A stretch of DNA of 64,000 nt, taken from the NCBI GenBank assembly GCA_029379215.1, contig JAQYWO010000002.1:1-64000 (forward strand). The letters are read 5' to 3'. The notes below the pieces were generated by a model. That model was not told where the DNA came from. It made no database searches and saw only the letters and a list, made by a program, of their open reading frames with translations. This document shows, piece after piece, positions 50,749 through 59,351 of the stretch. Positions within the stretch are counted from its first letter, which is position 1; the number at the start of each line of letters is the position of its first letter. Origin of the DNA: Rhizonema sp. PD37 (lineage in GTDB: Bacteria; Cyanobacteriota; Cyanobacteriia; Cyanobacteriales; Nostocaceae). Both the position numbers and the translations under genes were made by a program.

Positions 50749-51099
50749 TTAACAAGGAACTAACTCTTCCTCACCTTTTTGAGGTGTTTCGTCGTGTTCC
50801 ATTGTCTCGATGGGTAGATGATCTTTATTAATCACTCCCGGTTGTTTGCCCAAGGCAACCAATTCCCCATCACGCATTACTAATGATCCTTCACAACTTG
50901 GACAGGAATAAACTCTATGAGATCTTCCGTATGGTGAAGCTTCTACTTCTTCGACTAACTCTGAATTTTCTAAGTAAAAACCTAAAGCACGCTCTGCTAG
51001 ATCTGACATAGGCTCCGAATCGATTGCTGACCGAATCTTCAACCTTTTGTGCAGGTCAGGCGACAAATATAAAGTAACCTTTTGCTTAGTTGGCTGCAT
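50749..51099 (-). CDS. Ribbon-helix-helix / zinc-ribbon protein
   Basis: The 116-residue protein starts at the ATG at 51099 (MQPTKQKVTLYLSPDLHKRL), with an alternative TTG four codons upstream. The N-terminal ~45 residues resemble a ribbon-helix-helix DNA-binding unit (VTLYLSPDLHKRLKIRSAID, MSDLAERALGFYL). The middle has CPSCEGSL and an upstream Val-Tyr-Ser-Cys, a half zinc ribbon with only two clear Cys. The tail is acidic and ends in a lone Cys. It probably binds DNA and may regulate the ycf46 and ycf35 genes that follow it. That role is inference. Confidence 0.7.
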   Translation of the reverse strand: MQPTKQKVTLYLSPDLHKRLKIRSAIDSEPMSDLAERALGFYLENSELVEEVEASPYGRSHRVYSCPSCEGSLVMRDGELVALGKQPGVINKDHLPIETMEHDETPQKGEEELVPC

Positions 51100-51286
51100 A
51101 TAACTTTTCAACAGTCTTACCCGGGTATGTATCTTACGATAAATGCTCAGCTTTTTGTTGTCAAGATGGTAAGACGTTTTAGCATCTAATTTGTTACATT
51201 TCTTTACTTTATAACGAAAAGTTAGATAAAAAGAGATTAAAAGGCATTTAGTAGTATGTTGAAAACAAGCAAAAAGGTGTAAGGAG

Positions 51287-51796
51287 ATGTTTATTGCCGT
51301 TAAAACTAGTGGTTGGGAGCGAAAAATTTATGCGATCGCCAGAACTATCGCCGTATCGGTTGTTCTGTCAAGCTGTAGTACATCAGTGCCACAGTCGGAG
51401 ATGACATGGAAAACCTATCATAATTCGCGTTATGGCTTTGAATTTCCATATCCGAGTAATTGGATTTCGGAATCACCACCAGAAAACGATGATGGCATCA
51501 CCTTTGTATCGCCACTCCATCGTTCTGTCTCGATGATAAGTTGGGCAGGCAATCAGCTACCCAAGTCGATCAATGAAGACGAGACGAAAAGAACAACCAA
51601 TCCCAACTTTCAGACTGCTCAAGGAGTTTCAGGAGTGCTGACAATAGAAGTTGGCAAAACCAAAGTAGAAATGACGCTAAAACTAACACACGCGCATGTG
51701 AACTACTACTGGCAAGGGCAATGCGATCGCCAACAATTTGGTGATTACTACCGATTTTTTGGCTATGTTGCCCAACAGTACAAAGTTGGGGTGTAG
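51287..51796 (+). CDS. Lipoprotein with PsbP-like start
   Basis: The 169-residue protein has a Lys/Arg-rich start, a hydrophobic segment and a lipobox (SVVLSSCS) near residue 31, so it is probably a lipoprotein. The mature part begins MTWKTYHNSRYGFEFPYPSN, a pattern shared by PsbP-type and other small cyanobacterial lipoproteins. The rest (TTNPNFQTAQGVSGVLTIEV, VNYYWQGQCDRQQFGDYYRF) does not match a family I can name. AAGGAG abuts the ATG at 51287, which is too close for a normal site, so the true start may be slightly different. It stands alone, 135 nt before sqdB. Confidence 0.65.
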   Translation: MFIAVKTSGWERKIYAIARTIAVSVVLSSCSTSVPQSEMTWKTYHNSRYGFEFPYPSNWISESPPENDDGITFVSPLHRSVSMISWAGNQLPKSINEDETKRTTNPNFQTAQGVSGVLTIEVGKTKVEMTLKLTHAHVNYYWQGQCDRQQFGDYYRFFGYVAQQYKVGV

Positions 51797-51919
51797 GCAG
51801 TGGTTCAAGGACGCTGCGGTTAGTAATTATTCTAGAAGTGCTTCTCCTACTTCTCAAGGAAGCAATCTTTGATGTTAAGAGGGGACACAAACCTGATAGA
51901 TTTAGCTATCAGCGAGTAA

Positions 51920-53083
<1,164 letters not shown>

Positions 53084-53491
53084 TACTTACTTACGAAGAA
53101 AGGCAGAGGGCAGAGGGCAGAAGGCAGAAGGGAAAATTATTAAAAATCCTTCAGGGGTGAGTTTAGAGCTTACCAAAATGCAAAGTCTGCCGGACAGAAT
53201 CCTCTGTCCGGCGAGCTTTGTAACAAAAATGTATTTCGAGACGCGTAGCGCAAGAAATACGACGTCCTTATGTAAAGTCTGCCGGGGGATCTTCCCAAGA
53301 GCGAGCTTTACTTCAATCCCACGCTTAAAAACGTGGGAGCATAGCTGCCCTCTGCCTCCAGCTGCCTTCTGAATTCAGCAGTCGTGCCGCCAGCAAGCTG
53401 TTCGACTGTCTGTCAGTCACCCTATGCGTAAATATAGACTTTCATTTTCACGATCTTTAACAATTAAGCTGATAGCTGATAGCTGATAATT
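53084..53491. other. sqdB-sqdX spacer with repeats
   Basis: No gene is supported. It starts with GGCAGAGGGCAGAGGGCAG, a heptamer repeat of the type common in this genome, and contains GATAGCTGATAGCTGATA just before sqdX. An open frame in the middle carries no recognisable protein. Confidence 0.55.
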
Positions 53492-54628
53492 ATGAGAATT
53501 GCCTTATTTACCGAAACCTTTTTACCCAAGGTTGATGGTATTGTGACGCGCCTGCGTCATACAGTTGATCATTTGCAGCGTAACGGCAATCAAGTGCTGG
53601 TGGTTGCCCCCGATGGTGGTATTACCGAACACAAAGGAGCTAAAGTCTTTGGTGTTTCTGGTTTTCCCCTACCACTTTATCCAGAGTTAAAACTGGCATT
53701 ACCTCATCCAGCAATTGGCGAGGCATTAGAAGATTTCCAGCCAGATATTATACATGTGGTAAATCCGGCAGTTTTAGGATTAGCTGGTATATTTTATAGT
53801 AAAATTTGGAATAGACCCTTAGTGGCGTCTTATCACACTCATTTACCTAAATATTTGCAGCATTACGGTTTGGCAATGCTAGAAGGGTTACTCTGGGAAT
53901 TGTTAAAAACAGCACACAACCAAGCAGCGTTGAATTTATGTACCTCTACAGTCATGATAGAGGAACTTGCAGCACATGGCATTGAAAGGTTAGATTTATG
54001 GCAAAGGGGTGTAGATACAGAAACATTTCATCCTGAGTTAGCTAGCATGGAAATGCGATCGCGTTTGACTCAGAATCATCCGGAGAGTCATTTGTTACTG
54101 TATGTTGGTCGTCTTTCTGCCGAAAAAGAAATTGAAAGAATTAAATTCATTCTAGAAGCAATTCCTAATGCACGTTTGGCATTGGTAGGAGATGGGCCCC
54201 ATCGCCAAGCATTGGAAAAACACTTCTTTGGGACAAACGCCTTTTTTGTCGGCTATCTTGCTGGAACAGAGTTGGCTTCTGCTTTTGCCAGTGCTGATGC
54301 CTTTATCTTTCCTTCCTGTACAGAAACTCTGGGATTGGTGCTTCTAGAAGCAATGGCAGCTGGATGTCCAGTCGTCGCCGCCCGTTCTGGTGGTATTCCC
54401 GACATTGTGACAGATGGAGTCAATGGATATCTTTTTGAACCAGAAGCAGATGTTCAAAGTGCAATAACAGCAACGATGAAACTCTTAAAACACAAACAAG
54501 AACGAGAAATCATCCGTCAAAATGCCCGCCAAGAAGCTGAAAAATGGGGATGGGCAGCTGCCACACGCCAGTTACAAACTTATTATCATCATGTGATCTA
54601 TTCAAAGCAATTGGTAAATGCGGCATAA
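53492..54628 (+). CDS. sqdX: Sulfoquinovosyltransferase
   Basis: The 378-residue GT4 enzyme transfers sulfoquinovose from UDP-sulfoquinovose to diacylglycerol, the last step of sulfolipid synthesis. Motifs are MRIALFTETFLPKVDGIVTR, VVAPDGGITEHKGAKVFGV, FQPDIIHVVNPAVLGLAG, LVASYHTHLPKYLQHYGL, VGRLSAEKEIERIKFI, and the GT-B donor site FPSCTETLGLVLLEAMAAGC. Length and order are typical of cyanobacterial SqdX, and the neighbouring sqdB supports the role. Confidence 0.97.
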   Translation: MRIALFTETFLPKVDGIVTRLRHTVDHLQRNGNQVLVVAPDGGITEHKGAKVFGVSGFPLPLYPELKLALPHPAIGEALEDFQPDIIHVVNPAVLGLAGIFYSKIWNRPLVASYHTHLPKYLQHYGLAMLEGLLWELLKTAHNQAALNLCTSTVMIEELAAHGIERLDLWQRGVDTETFHPELASMEMRSRLTQNHPESHLLLYVGRLSAEKEIERIKFILEAIPNARLALVGDGPHRQALEKHFFGTNAFFVGYLAGTELASAFASADAFIFPSCTETLGLVLLEAMAAGCPVVAARSGGIPDIVTDGVNGYLFEPEADVQSAITATMKLLKHKQEREIIRQNARQEAEKWGWAAATRQLQTYYHHVIYSKQLVNAA

Positions 54629-54829
54629 TCCAATTTTGGATTTGGGATTTTGGATTGTTTATTGTTAAAAAAGATCTGAAACGTTAATCATGAACTAACG
54701 ATTTCTTACATTTTAGGTGGGTTAGCACAAATAAACGTAATTGGTTATGCCCGTCATTTGTCATTGATCAAGGTTTCAGGCGTGTTTACGTTTTGTAAGA
54801 TGGTTGTGTTTATTTCCACGTATTTAATA

Positions 54830-54854
54830 AAAATCTAAAATCTAAAATCTAAAA
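54830..54854. repeat. AAAATCT heptamer repeat
   Basis: Three consecutive AAAATCT units end 5 nt before the cyaB start codon. It belongs to the short tandem heptamers scattered through this genome, and here it occupies the place of the ribosome-binding site. Confidence 0.6.
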
Positions 54855-54859
54855 TTCCC

Positions 54860-57457
54860 ATGGCACTCCTTAGCACTGGTAGCGTCTTGGCTACATTATC
54901 TGAACTAACTCAAGTTAATCGCACTCAATCTCTTCTGAGTCGCGTCAAAGATCTTTCTGTCAGCGAATTTGTTTGCTTACTCGACTTTATTACTGCCGAA
55001 TTTCAACAATTTATTAGGGCAATTGAACTCATCAACAATGAAGCCCTCGAAAATATGCTGGAAAAGGTGTTAGAGGCGATTACACTGAAAATTGGTCAAA
55101 TTCTTGAAGCCGAACATACTACCATTTTTTTAGTTGACCATGACAAAGGTCAGTTATGGTCAAAGATTCCCGAAAAGAATACTCACAAGCCTGTAGAAAT
55201 TCGTACTCCTATCAATCTTGGCATTCCAGGGCATGTTGCCAGTACAGGAGAATTTCTGAACATCACCTCTGCTCACCCACTCTTTAGCTCAGACTTAGAA
55301 AAGCAAATGGGCTATAAGATGCATAGTATCTTATGTATGCCTGTTTTCAGCAGTAAAAACCAGGTTGTAGCCGTTGTGCAGTTGGCGAACAAAGCTGGAG
55401 ATGTTCCCTTTAATTGCGAAGATGAAGAGTGTTTTCAAGACTTTGCCTCTTCTATTGGCATTATTTTAGAAAGCTGCCAGTCTTTTTATGTGGCAGCTCG
55501 CAATCAGAGAGGTGCTGCGGCTCTTTTACGAGCGACTCAAACATTAGGGCAAAGTCTGGATCTAGAAGTCACTTTGCAGATAGTCATGGAGCAAGCCCGG
55601 ATTTTAATGCAAGCAGATCGCAGCACTCTGTTTTTATATCGCAAAGAAATGCAGCAACTTTGGACAAAGGTGGCGGCTGCAGATGGGCAAACGATGATGG
55701 AAATTCGTATTTCCTCTAACCGTGGTATTGCAGGTTATGTGGCTTCCACAGGTAAAGGGCTAAATATTACTGATGCTTATAAAGATCCCCGCTTTGATCC
55801 GACGACAGACGCAAAGACTGGGTACGAAACTCGTAACATTCTGTGTCTACCAGTTTTTAATTCAGCTAATGAATTGATCGGCGTCACACAGTTAATTAAT
55901 AAGCAGCAAGGCTATTTTACCGCTTCAGATGAAGAATTTATGCGGGCTTTTAATATTCAGGCAGGAATTGCTTTAGAAAATGCCCGTTTGTTTGAAAATG
56001 TGCTATTAGAAAAACAATATCAAAAAGACATTCTCCAAAGTCTATCAAATGCCGTAATTTCCACGGATATGGAAGGGAAAATTGTGACGATAAATGATGC
56101 CGCACTGGCGCTTCTAGGTTGTCCAACGGCAGACGTTCATGGCAAAAACAATAAGCATCTGTGGGAACAAAATTTGATTGAGCGCTTGGTTTGGGAGGTT
56201 GTGCCGATTGAAAATTTACAAACACGCCTAGAAGACAGTCTAAAAACCGGAGCAAAACATTTTGTTCCAGAGCAAAGTTTGACGGTAGGACTATATCATG
56301 TCAAAAGTGAGGAGTTAGGAGTTAAGAGTCAGGAGTCAGAAGTTGCGAGTGGAGAAAATACGAATGAAACTTACATCTTAGCGATGCGGGATCGCGTCTA
56401 CCCAAATATTTTCATTCCCTGGAACATTCCCTTGGCTTCCAAGCCCATACTCCTAAATGCTACTAGCGTCAAACCAATCGAACGCAGCGTCAATCTTACT
56501 GTTAACCCTCTTACTAACCCAGAAGGCGGGGTACGGGGTGGTTTGGTTGTATTGGAAGACATCAGTCAGGAAAAACGGATGAAAACAACCATGTACCGCT
56601 ACTTGACTCCCCGTGTGGCAGAACAAGTGATGGCTTTGGGGGACGATGCTTTGATGGTGGGTGAACGCAAGGAAGTCACCATTTTATTTTCTGATATTCG
56701 CGGCTACACGACACTGACGGAAAATCTGGGAGCCGCAGAGGTGGTATCGTTGCTGAATCAATATTTTGAAACGATGGTGGAGGCAGTTTTTAACCACGAA
56801 GGAACTTTAGATAAGTTTATTGGTGATGCTTTAATGGCAGTTTTTGGTGCACCTCTGCCACTTACGGAAAATCATGCGTGGAAAGCAGTACAGGCAGCAC
56901 TGGATATGCGACATCGACTCGCAGAATTTAATCGACGACGAATTGTTCAAGAACAGCCACAAATTCACATTGGAATTGGAATTAGTTCTGGAGAAGTTGT
57001 TTCAGGTAATATCGGTTCCCAAAAACGGATGGATTACACTGTGATTGGAGATGGCGTGAATTTAAGTTCACGCTTGGAAGGAGTGACGAAGGAATATCAT
57101 TGCGACATTATTTTAAGTGAATTTACTTACCAGTTATGCAGCGATCGCATCTGGGTGCGAGCCTTAGATAAAATTCGGGTGAAAGGGAAATATCAGGCAG
57201 TCAATGTCTACGAGTTAATTGGCGATCGCAATACTCCGCTTGACGACTCCACCCATGAATTTTTATCTCACTATCAAGATGCACGGGTTGCTTATTTATC
57301 GGGAGATTTCTCAACTGCGATCGCCTATTTTGAAGCCGCTAAAAAAATCCGACCTAAAGATCAAGCTGTTTCTATACACCTAGAACGCACTCGTAACTAC
57401 TTGAAACAGCCGCCTCCAGACTCTTGGGATGGAGTTTGGACGATGTTGAGAAAGTAA
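54860..57457 (+). CDS. cyaB: Adenylate cyclase, CyaB1-type (GAF-GAF-PAS-cyclase-TPR)
   Basis: The 865-residue protein has two GAF domains (about 60-200 and 225-380), both with an NK...F...DE cyclic-nucleotide pattern: VQLANKAGDVPFNCEDEE and LINKQQGYFTASDEE. A PAS domain (about 390-510) and a class III cyclase (about 610-790) follow: VTILFSDIRGYTTLTE (metal Asp), LDKFIGDALMAVFGAP (adenine Lys), IGDGVNLSSRLEG (transition-state Asn and Arg). The end (about 810-865) is TPR-like. In Anabaena CyaB1 the GAF domains bind cAMP and activate the enzyme in a feedback loop; I infer the same here. An intergenic-type repeat is inserted in frame between PAS and cyclase (56309-56343). The start ATG has no ribosome-binding site. 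Confidence 0.93.
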   Translation: MALLSTGSVLATLSELTQVNRTQSLLSRVKDLSVSEFVCLLDFITAEFQQFIRAIELINNEALENMLEKVLEAITLKIGQILEAEHTTIFLVDHDKGQLWSKIPEKNTHKPVEIRTPINLGIPGHVASTGEFLNITSAHPLFSSDLEKQMGYKMHSILCMPVFSSKNQVVAVVQLANKAGDVPFNCEDEECFQDFASSIGIILESCQSFYVAARNQRGAAALLRATQTLGQSLDLEVTLQIVMEQARILMQADRSTLFLYRKEMQQLWTKVAAADGQTMMEIRISSNRGIAGYVASTGKGLNITDAYKDPRFDPTTDAKTGYETRNILCLPVFNSANELIGVTQLINKQQGYFTASDEEFMRAFNIQAGIALENARLFENVLLEKQYQKDILQSLSNAVISTDMEGKIVTINDAALALLGCPTADVHGKNNKHLWEQNLIERLVWEVVPIENLQTRLEDSLKTGAKHFVPEQSLTVGLYHVKSEELGVKSQESEVASGENTNETYILAMRDRVYPNIFIPWNIPLASKPILLNATSVKPIERSVNLTVNPLTNPEGGVRGGLVVLEDISQEKRMKTTMYRYLTPRVAEQVMALGDDALMVGERKEVTILFSDIRGYTTLTENLGAAEVVSLLNQYFETMVEAVFNHEGTLDKFIGDALMAVFGAPLPLTENHAWKAVQAALDMRHRLAEFNRRRIVQEQPQIHIGIGISSGEVVSGNIGSQKRMDYTVIGDGVNLSSRLEGVTKEYHCDIILSEFTYQLCSDRIWVRALDKIRVKGKYQAVNVYELIGDRNTPLDDSTHEFLSHYQDARVAYLSGDFSTAIAYFEAAKKIRPKDQAVSIHLERTRNYLKQPPPDSWDGVWTMLRK
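56309..56343 (+). repeat. Heptamer-type repeat inserted in frame in cyaB
   Basis: GAGGAGTTAGGAGTTAAGAG followed by TCAGGAGTCAGAAG encodes a hydrophilic stretch with SEELGV and KSQESE. The same AGTCAGG/AGTTAGG units occur between genes at 61913-61940, 62008-62024 and 62969-62985. It lies between the PAS and cyclase domains and does not break the frame. Confidence 0.65.
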
Positions 57458-57472
57458 ACGCAAGGGAGAAAG

Positions 57473-57494
57473 GAGTGAGGAACACTCCTCACTC
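57473..57494. terminator. Bidirectional terminator between convergent genes
   Basis: GAGTGAGGA, ACAC, TCCTCACTC forms a perfect 9-bp stem followed by TTTTATTTT. It lies between the cyaB stop codon and the end of the minus-strand gene that follows. Confidence 0.75.
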
Positions 57495-57496
57495 TT

Positions 57497-57757
57497 TTAT
57501 TTTCCTGAATCACTCTCATCCTGAAAGGGGTTATCCCCAATTTTCAGTTCTTGTTTCGATTGTTTTAGCTGCTTCCAAAGACTTTTGACTTGCTCGTAAG
57601 CTTCCTCAGGCGGTAGTTTACCAGATGTTTCTAGATTGCAAATGTAGCTAACTCTTTGGGCAAATTCTTGCAAGTTGGCATTGAAAACTAAGTTTTCTGG
57701 CTTAACTTGACCGTAGTATCGACTGCGGGGATAGAGAAAATCTTCTTTGCTATCCAT
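57497..57757 (-). CDS. Conserved small cyanobacterial protein
   Basis: The 86-residue protein, FLYPRSRYYGQVKPENLVFN, then NLQEFAQRVSYICNLETSGK and EEAYEQVKSLWKQLKQSKQE, resembles a short conserved family found across cyanobacteria. It has no known function; I think it may be the one numbered DUF7219 but am not certain. It is a soluble helical protein with an acidic tail. No signal peptide is present. Confidence 0.7.
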   Translation of the reverse strand: MDSKEDFLYPRSRYYGQVKPENLVFNANLQEFAQRVSYICNLETSGKLPPEEAYEQVKSLWKQLKQSKQELKIGDNPFQDESDSGK

Positions 57758-58216
57758 TTTTTCTCCACATAGATTGACACCCTCTTGTTAAATCTGAAGC
57801 TAAATGACCAGCTAGCTTATTTTGATTTTCTGAAATTGGCTGATTTATCTTGAGATTCATCAGATACCAATTTTATTAAATTTTACTGTCATGTGCAAGC
57901 TAGTTGTGATATTTGATACTTTTAAATTACGTAATAATTTTCTTCTGTTCATCCCGCAAAAAATCTGATTTAACGTCAAAAATACTCTTTTCTCTCTTTG
58001 GGGACAAAACAATTTTATAAGAATAATTTTTGAATTTTGAATTTCACAACAGATAATCAGCTTGTGAATGTGCTTCGTGCTTAGCATACACCAACAAGTT
58101 CACCCTGGAGAACAAGCTTATCTTCAATGGGTGATTATTGGTTAATGAAAGATAAAATGGTTAAGCCAAAAAAAATCTCAAAGCTGTATATTACCCATTA
58201 CTTTATTGAAGACGCC
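57758..58216. other. Gene-free region upstream of purC
   Basis: No gene is supported; the DNA is AT-rich. An in-frame extension of purC begins at ATG 58127 but lacks a ribosome-binding site and resemblance to PurC. Confidence 0.5.
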
Positions 58217-58957
58217 ATGTCAATCTGCTCAAAAATATACGAAGGCAAAGCTAAGATCCTCTACACAACTGATGATCCTGAAGTCTTACTGACTGAGTTT
58301 AAAGACGACGCGACCGCCTTTAATGCCCAAAAGCATGGCAGTATCCTGGGAAAAGGAGTAATTAACTGTAGCATTTCCAGCAAATTATTTCAAGAGTTGG
58401 AGAAGCAAGGTATGAAAACTCACTATCTGGACACCCCAGCAGCGAATCAAATGCGGGTGATCAGGGTGAAAATTCTACCTTTAGAAGTCGTTGTCAGAAA
58501 CATTGCCGCAGGAAGTTTGTGTCAACAAACAGGATTGCCACTAGGAACTGTGTTAAAAAAGCCTTTGGTAGAGTTTTATTACAAAGACGACTCTTTGGGA
58601 GATCCTTTGTTAACACGCGATCGCCTCTATCTCCTAGAATTAGCTTCCCCGGAACAAGTTGACACAATTACCCATCTAGCATTGCAAATCAACGAGTTTC
58701 TTGGTGGCTTTTTTCAGGGGTGCGGTATTACCTTAGTAGACTTCAAATTAGAATTTGGCGTTGACTCACAACAGCAGTTGCTTTTAGCAGATGAAATTAG
58801 CCCCGATACCTGTCGTTTGTGGGATACTTCCTCTAAAGAAGACCCTGACCGCCGAGTATTGGATAAAGACCGCTTCCGCCGGGACTTAGGAAACGTAGAG
58901 AATGCTTACCAGGAGGTTTTACAAAGAGTACTCAAAGCAGTAAAAATTGATACTTAG
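58217..58957 (+). CDS. purC: Phosphoribosylaminoimidazole-succinocarboxamide synthase
   Basis: The 246-residue enzyme joins CAIR and aspartate with ATP to SAICAR in purine synthesis. I use ATG 58217 (MSICSKIYEGKAKILYTTDD) because PurC proteins begin with KxYEGKAK; an open frame continues 30 codons upstream. Motifs are FKDDATAFNAQKHGSILGKG, LEVVVRNIAAGSLCQQTGLP, PLVEFYYKDDSLGDPL, and LLADEISPDTCRLWD. In cyanobacteria purC often stands before an Omp85 gene, as here. Confidence 0.96.
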   Translation: MSICSKIYEGKAKILYTTDDPEVLLTEFKDDATAFNAQKHGSILGKGVINCSISSKLFQELEKQGMKTHYLDTPAANQMRVIRVKILPLEVVVRNIAAGSLCQQTGLPLGTVLKKPLVEFYYKDDSLGDPLLTRDRLYLLELASPEQVDTITHLALQINEFLGGFFQGCGITLVDFKLEFGVDSQQQLLLADEISPDTCRLWDTSSKEDPDRRVLDKDRFRRDLGNVENAYQEVLQRVLKAVKIDT

Positions 58958-59351
58958 AAATTTTAACATCAGCCTAAAATACCGGAAAGTACGGAAATAA
59001 AAAGTAGCATTTGTGGCTCAAATATAGTAAAAAGCTGACACCCATATACTCTGGCACATAGCTTTTTCTCGACGGTTTCCGATACGTGAAAATTAGAAAA
59101 GCCAAAAACAATACTTTTTTTCGCCTGTTGCCATTTGTTTTATAAAGTAAAAAGGCAGTATGCATTCAGCCATTAGCCTTTACTCTGATCAGCCTGTCTG
59201 ATTTGTAGTCATTGACCAGCGAAGAAGTGAAGATTTATATAATTTCGTTCATTGCTGACCCCTAACCGCTGAATGCTTACAAAAGGCAAAAGTAAAGAAA
59301 TAATGTTTCTAATCTTAGTTGTATCAGAACATGATTGCCTTGTAGTGGTGT
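58958..59351. other. Gene-free region between purC and the Omp85 gene
   Basis: Nothing beyond AT-rich sequence is seen; it presumably contains the promoter for the Omp85 gene. Confidence 0.5.
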
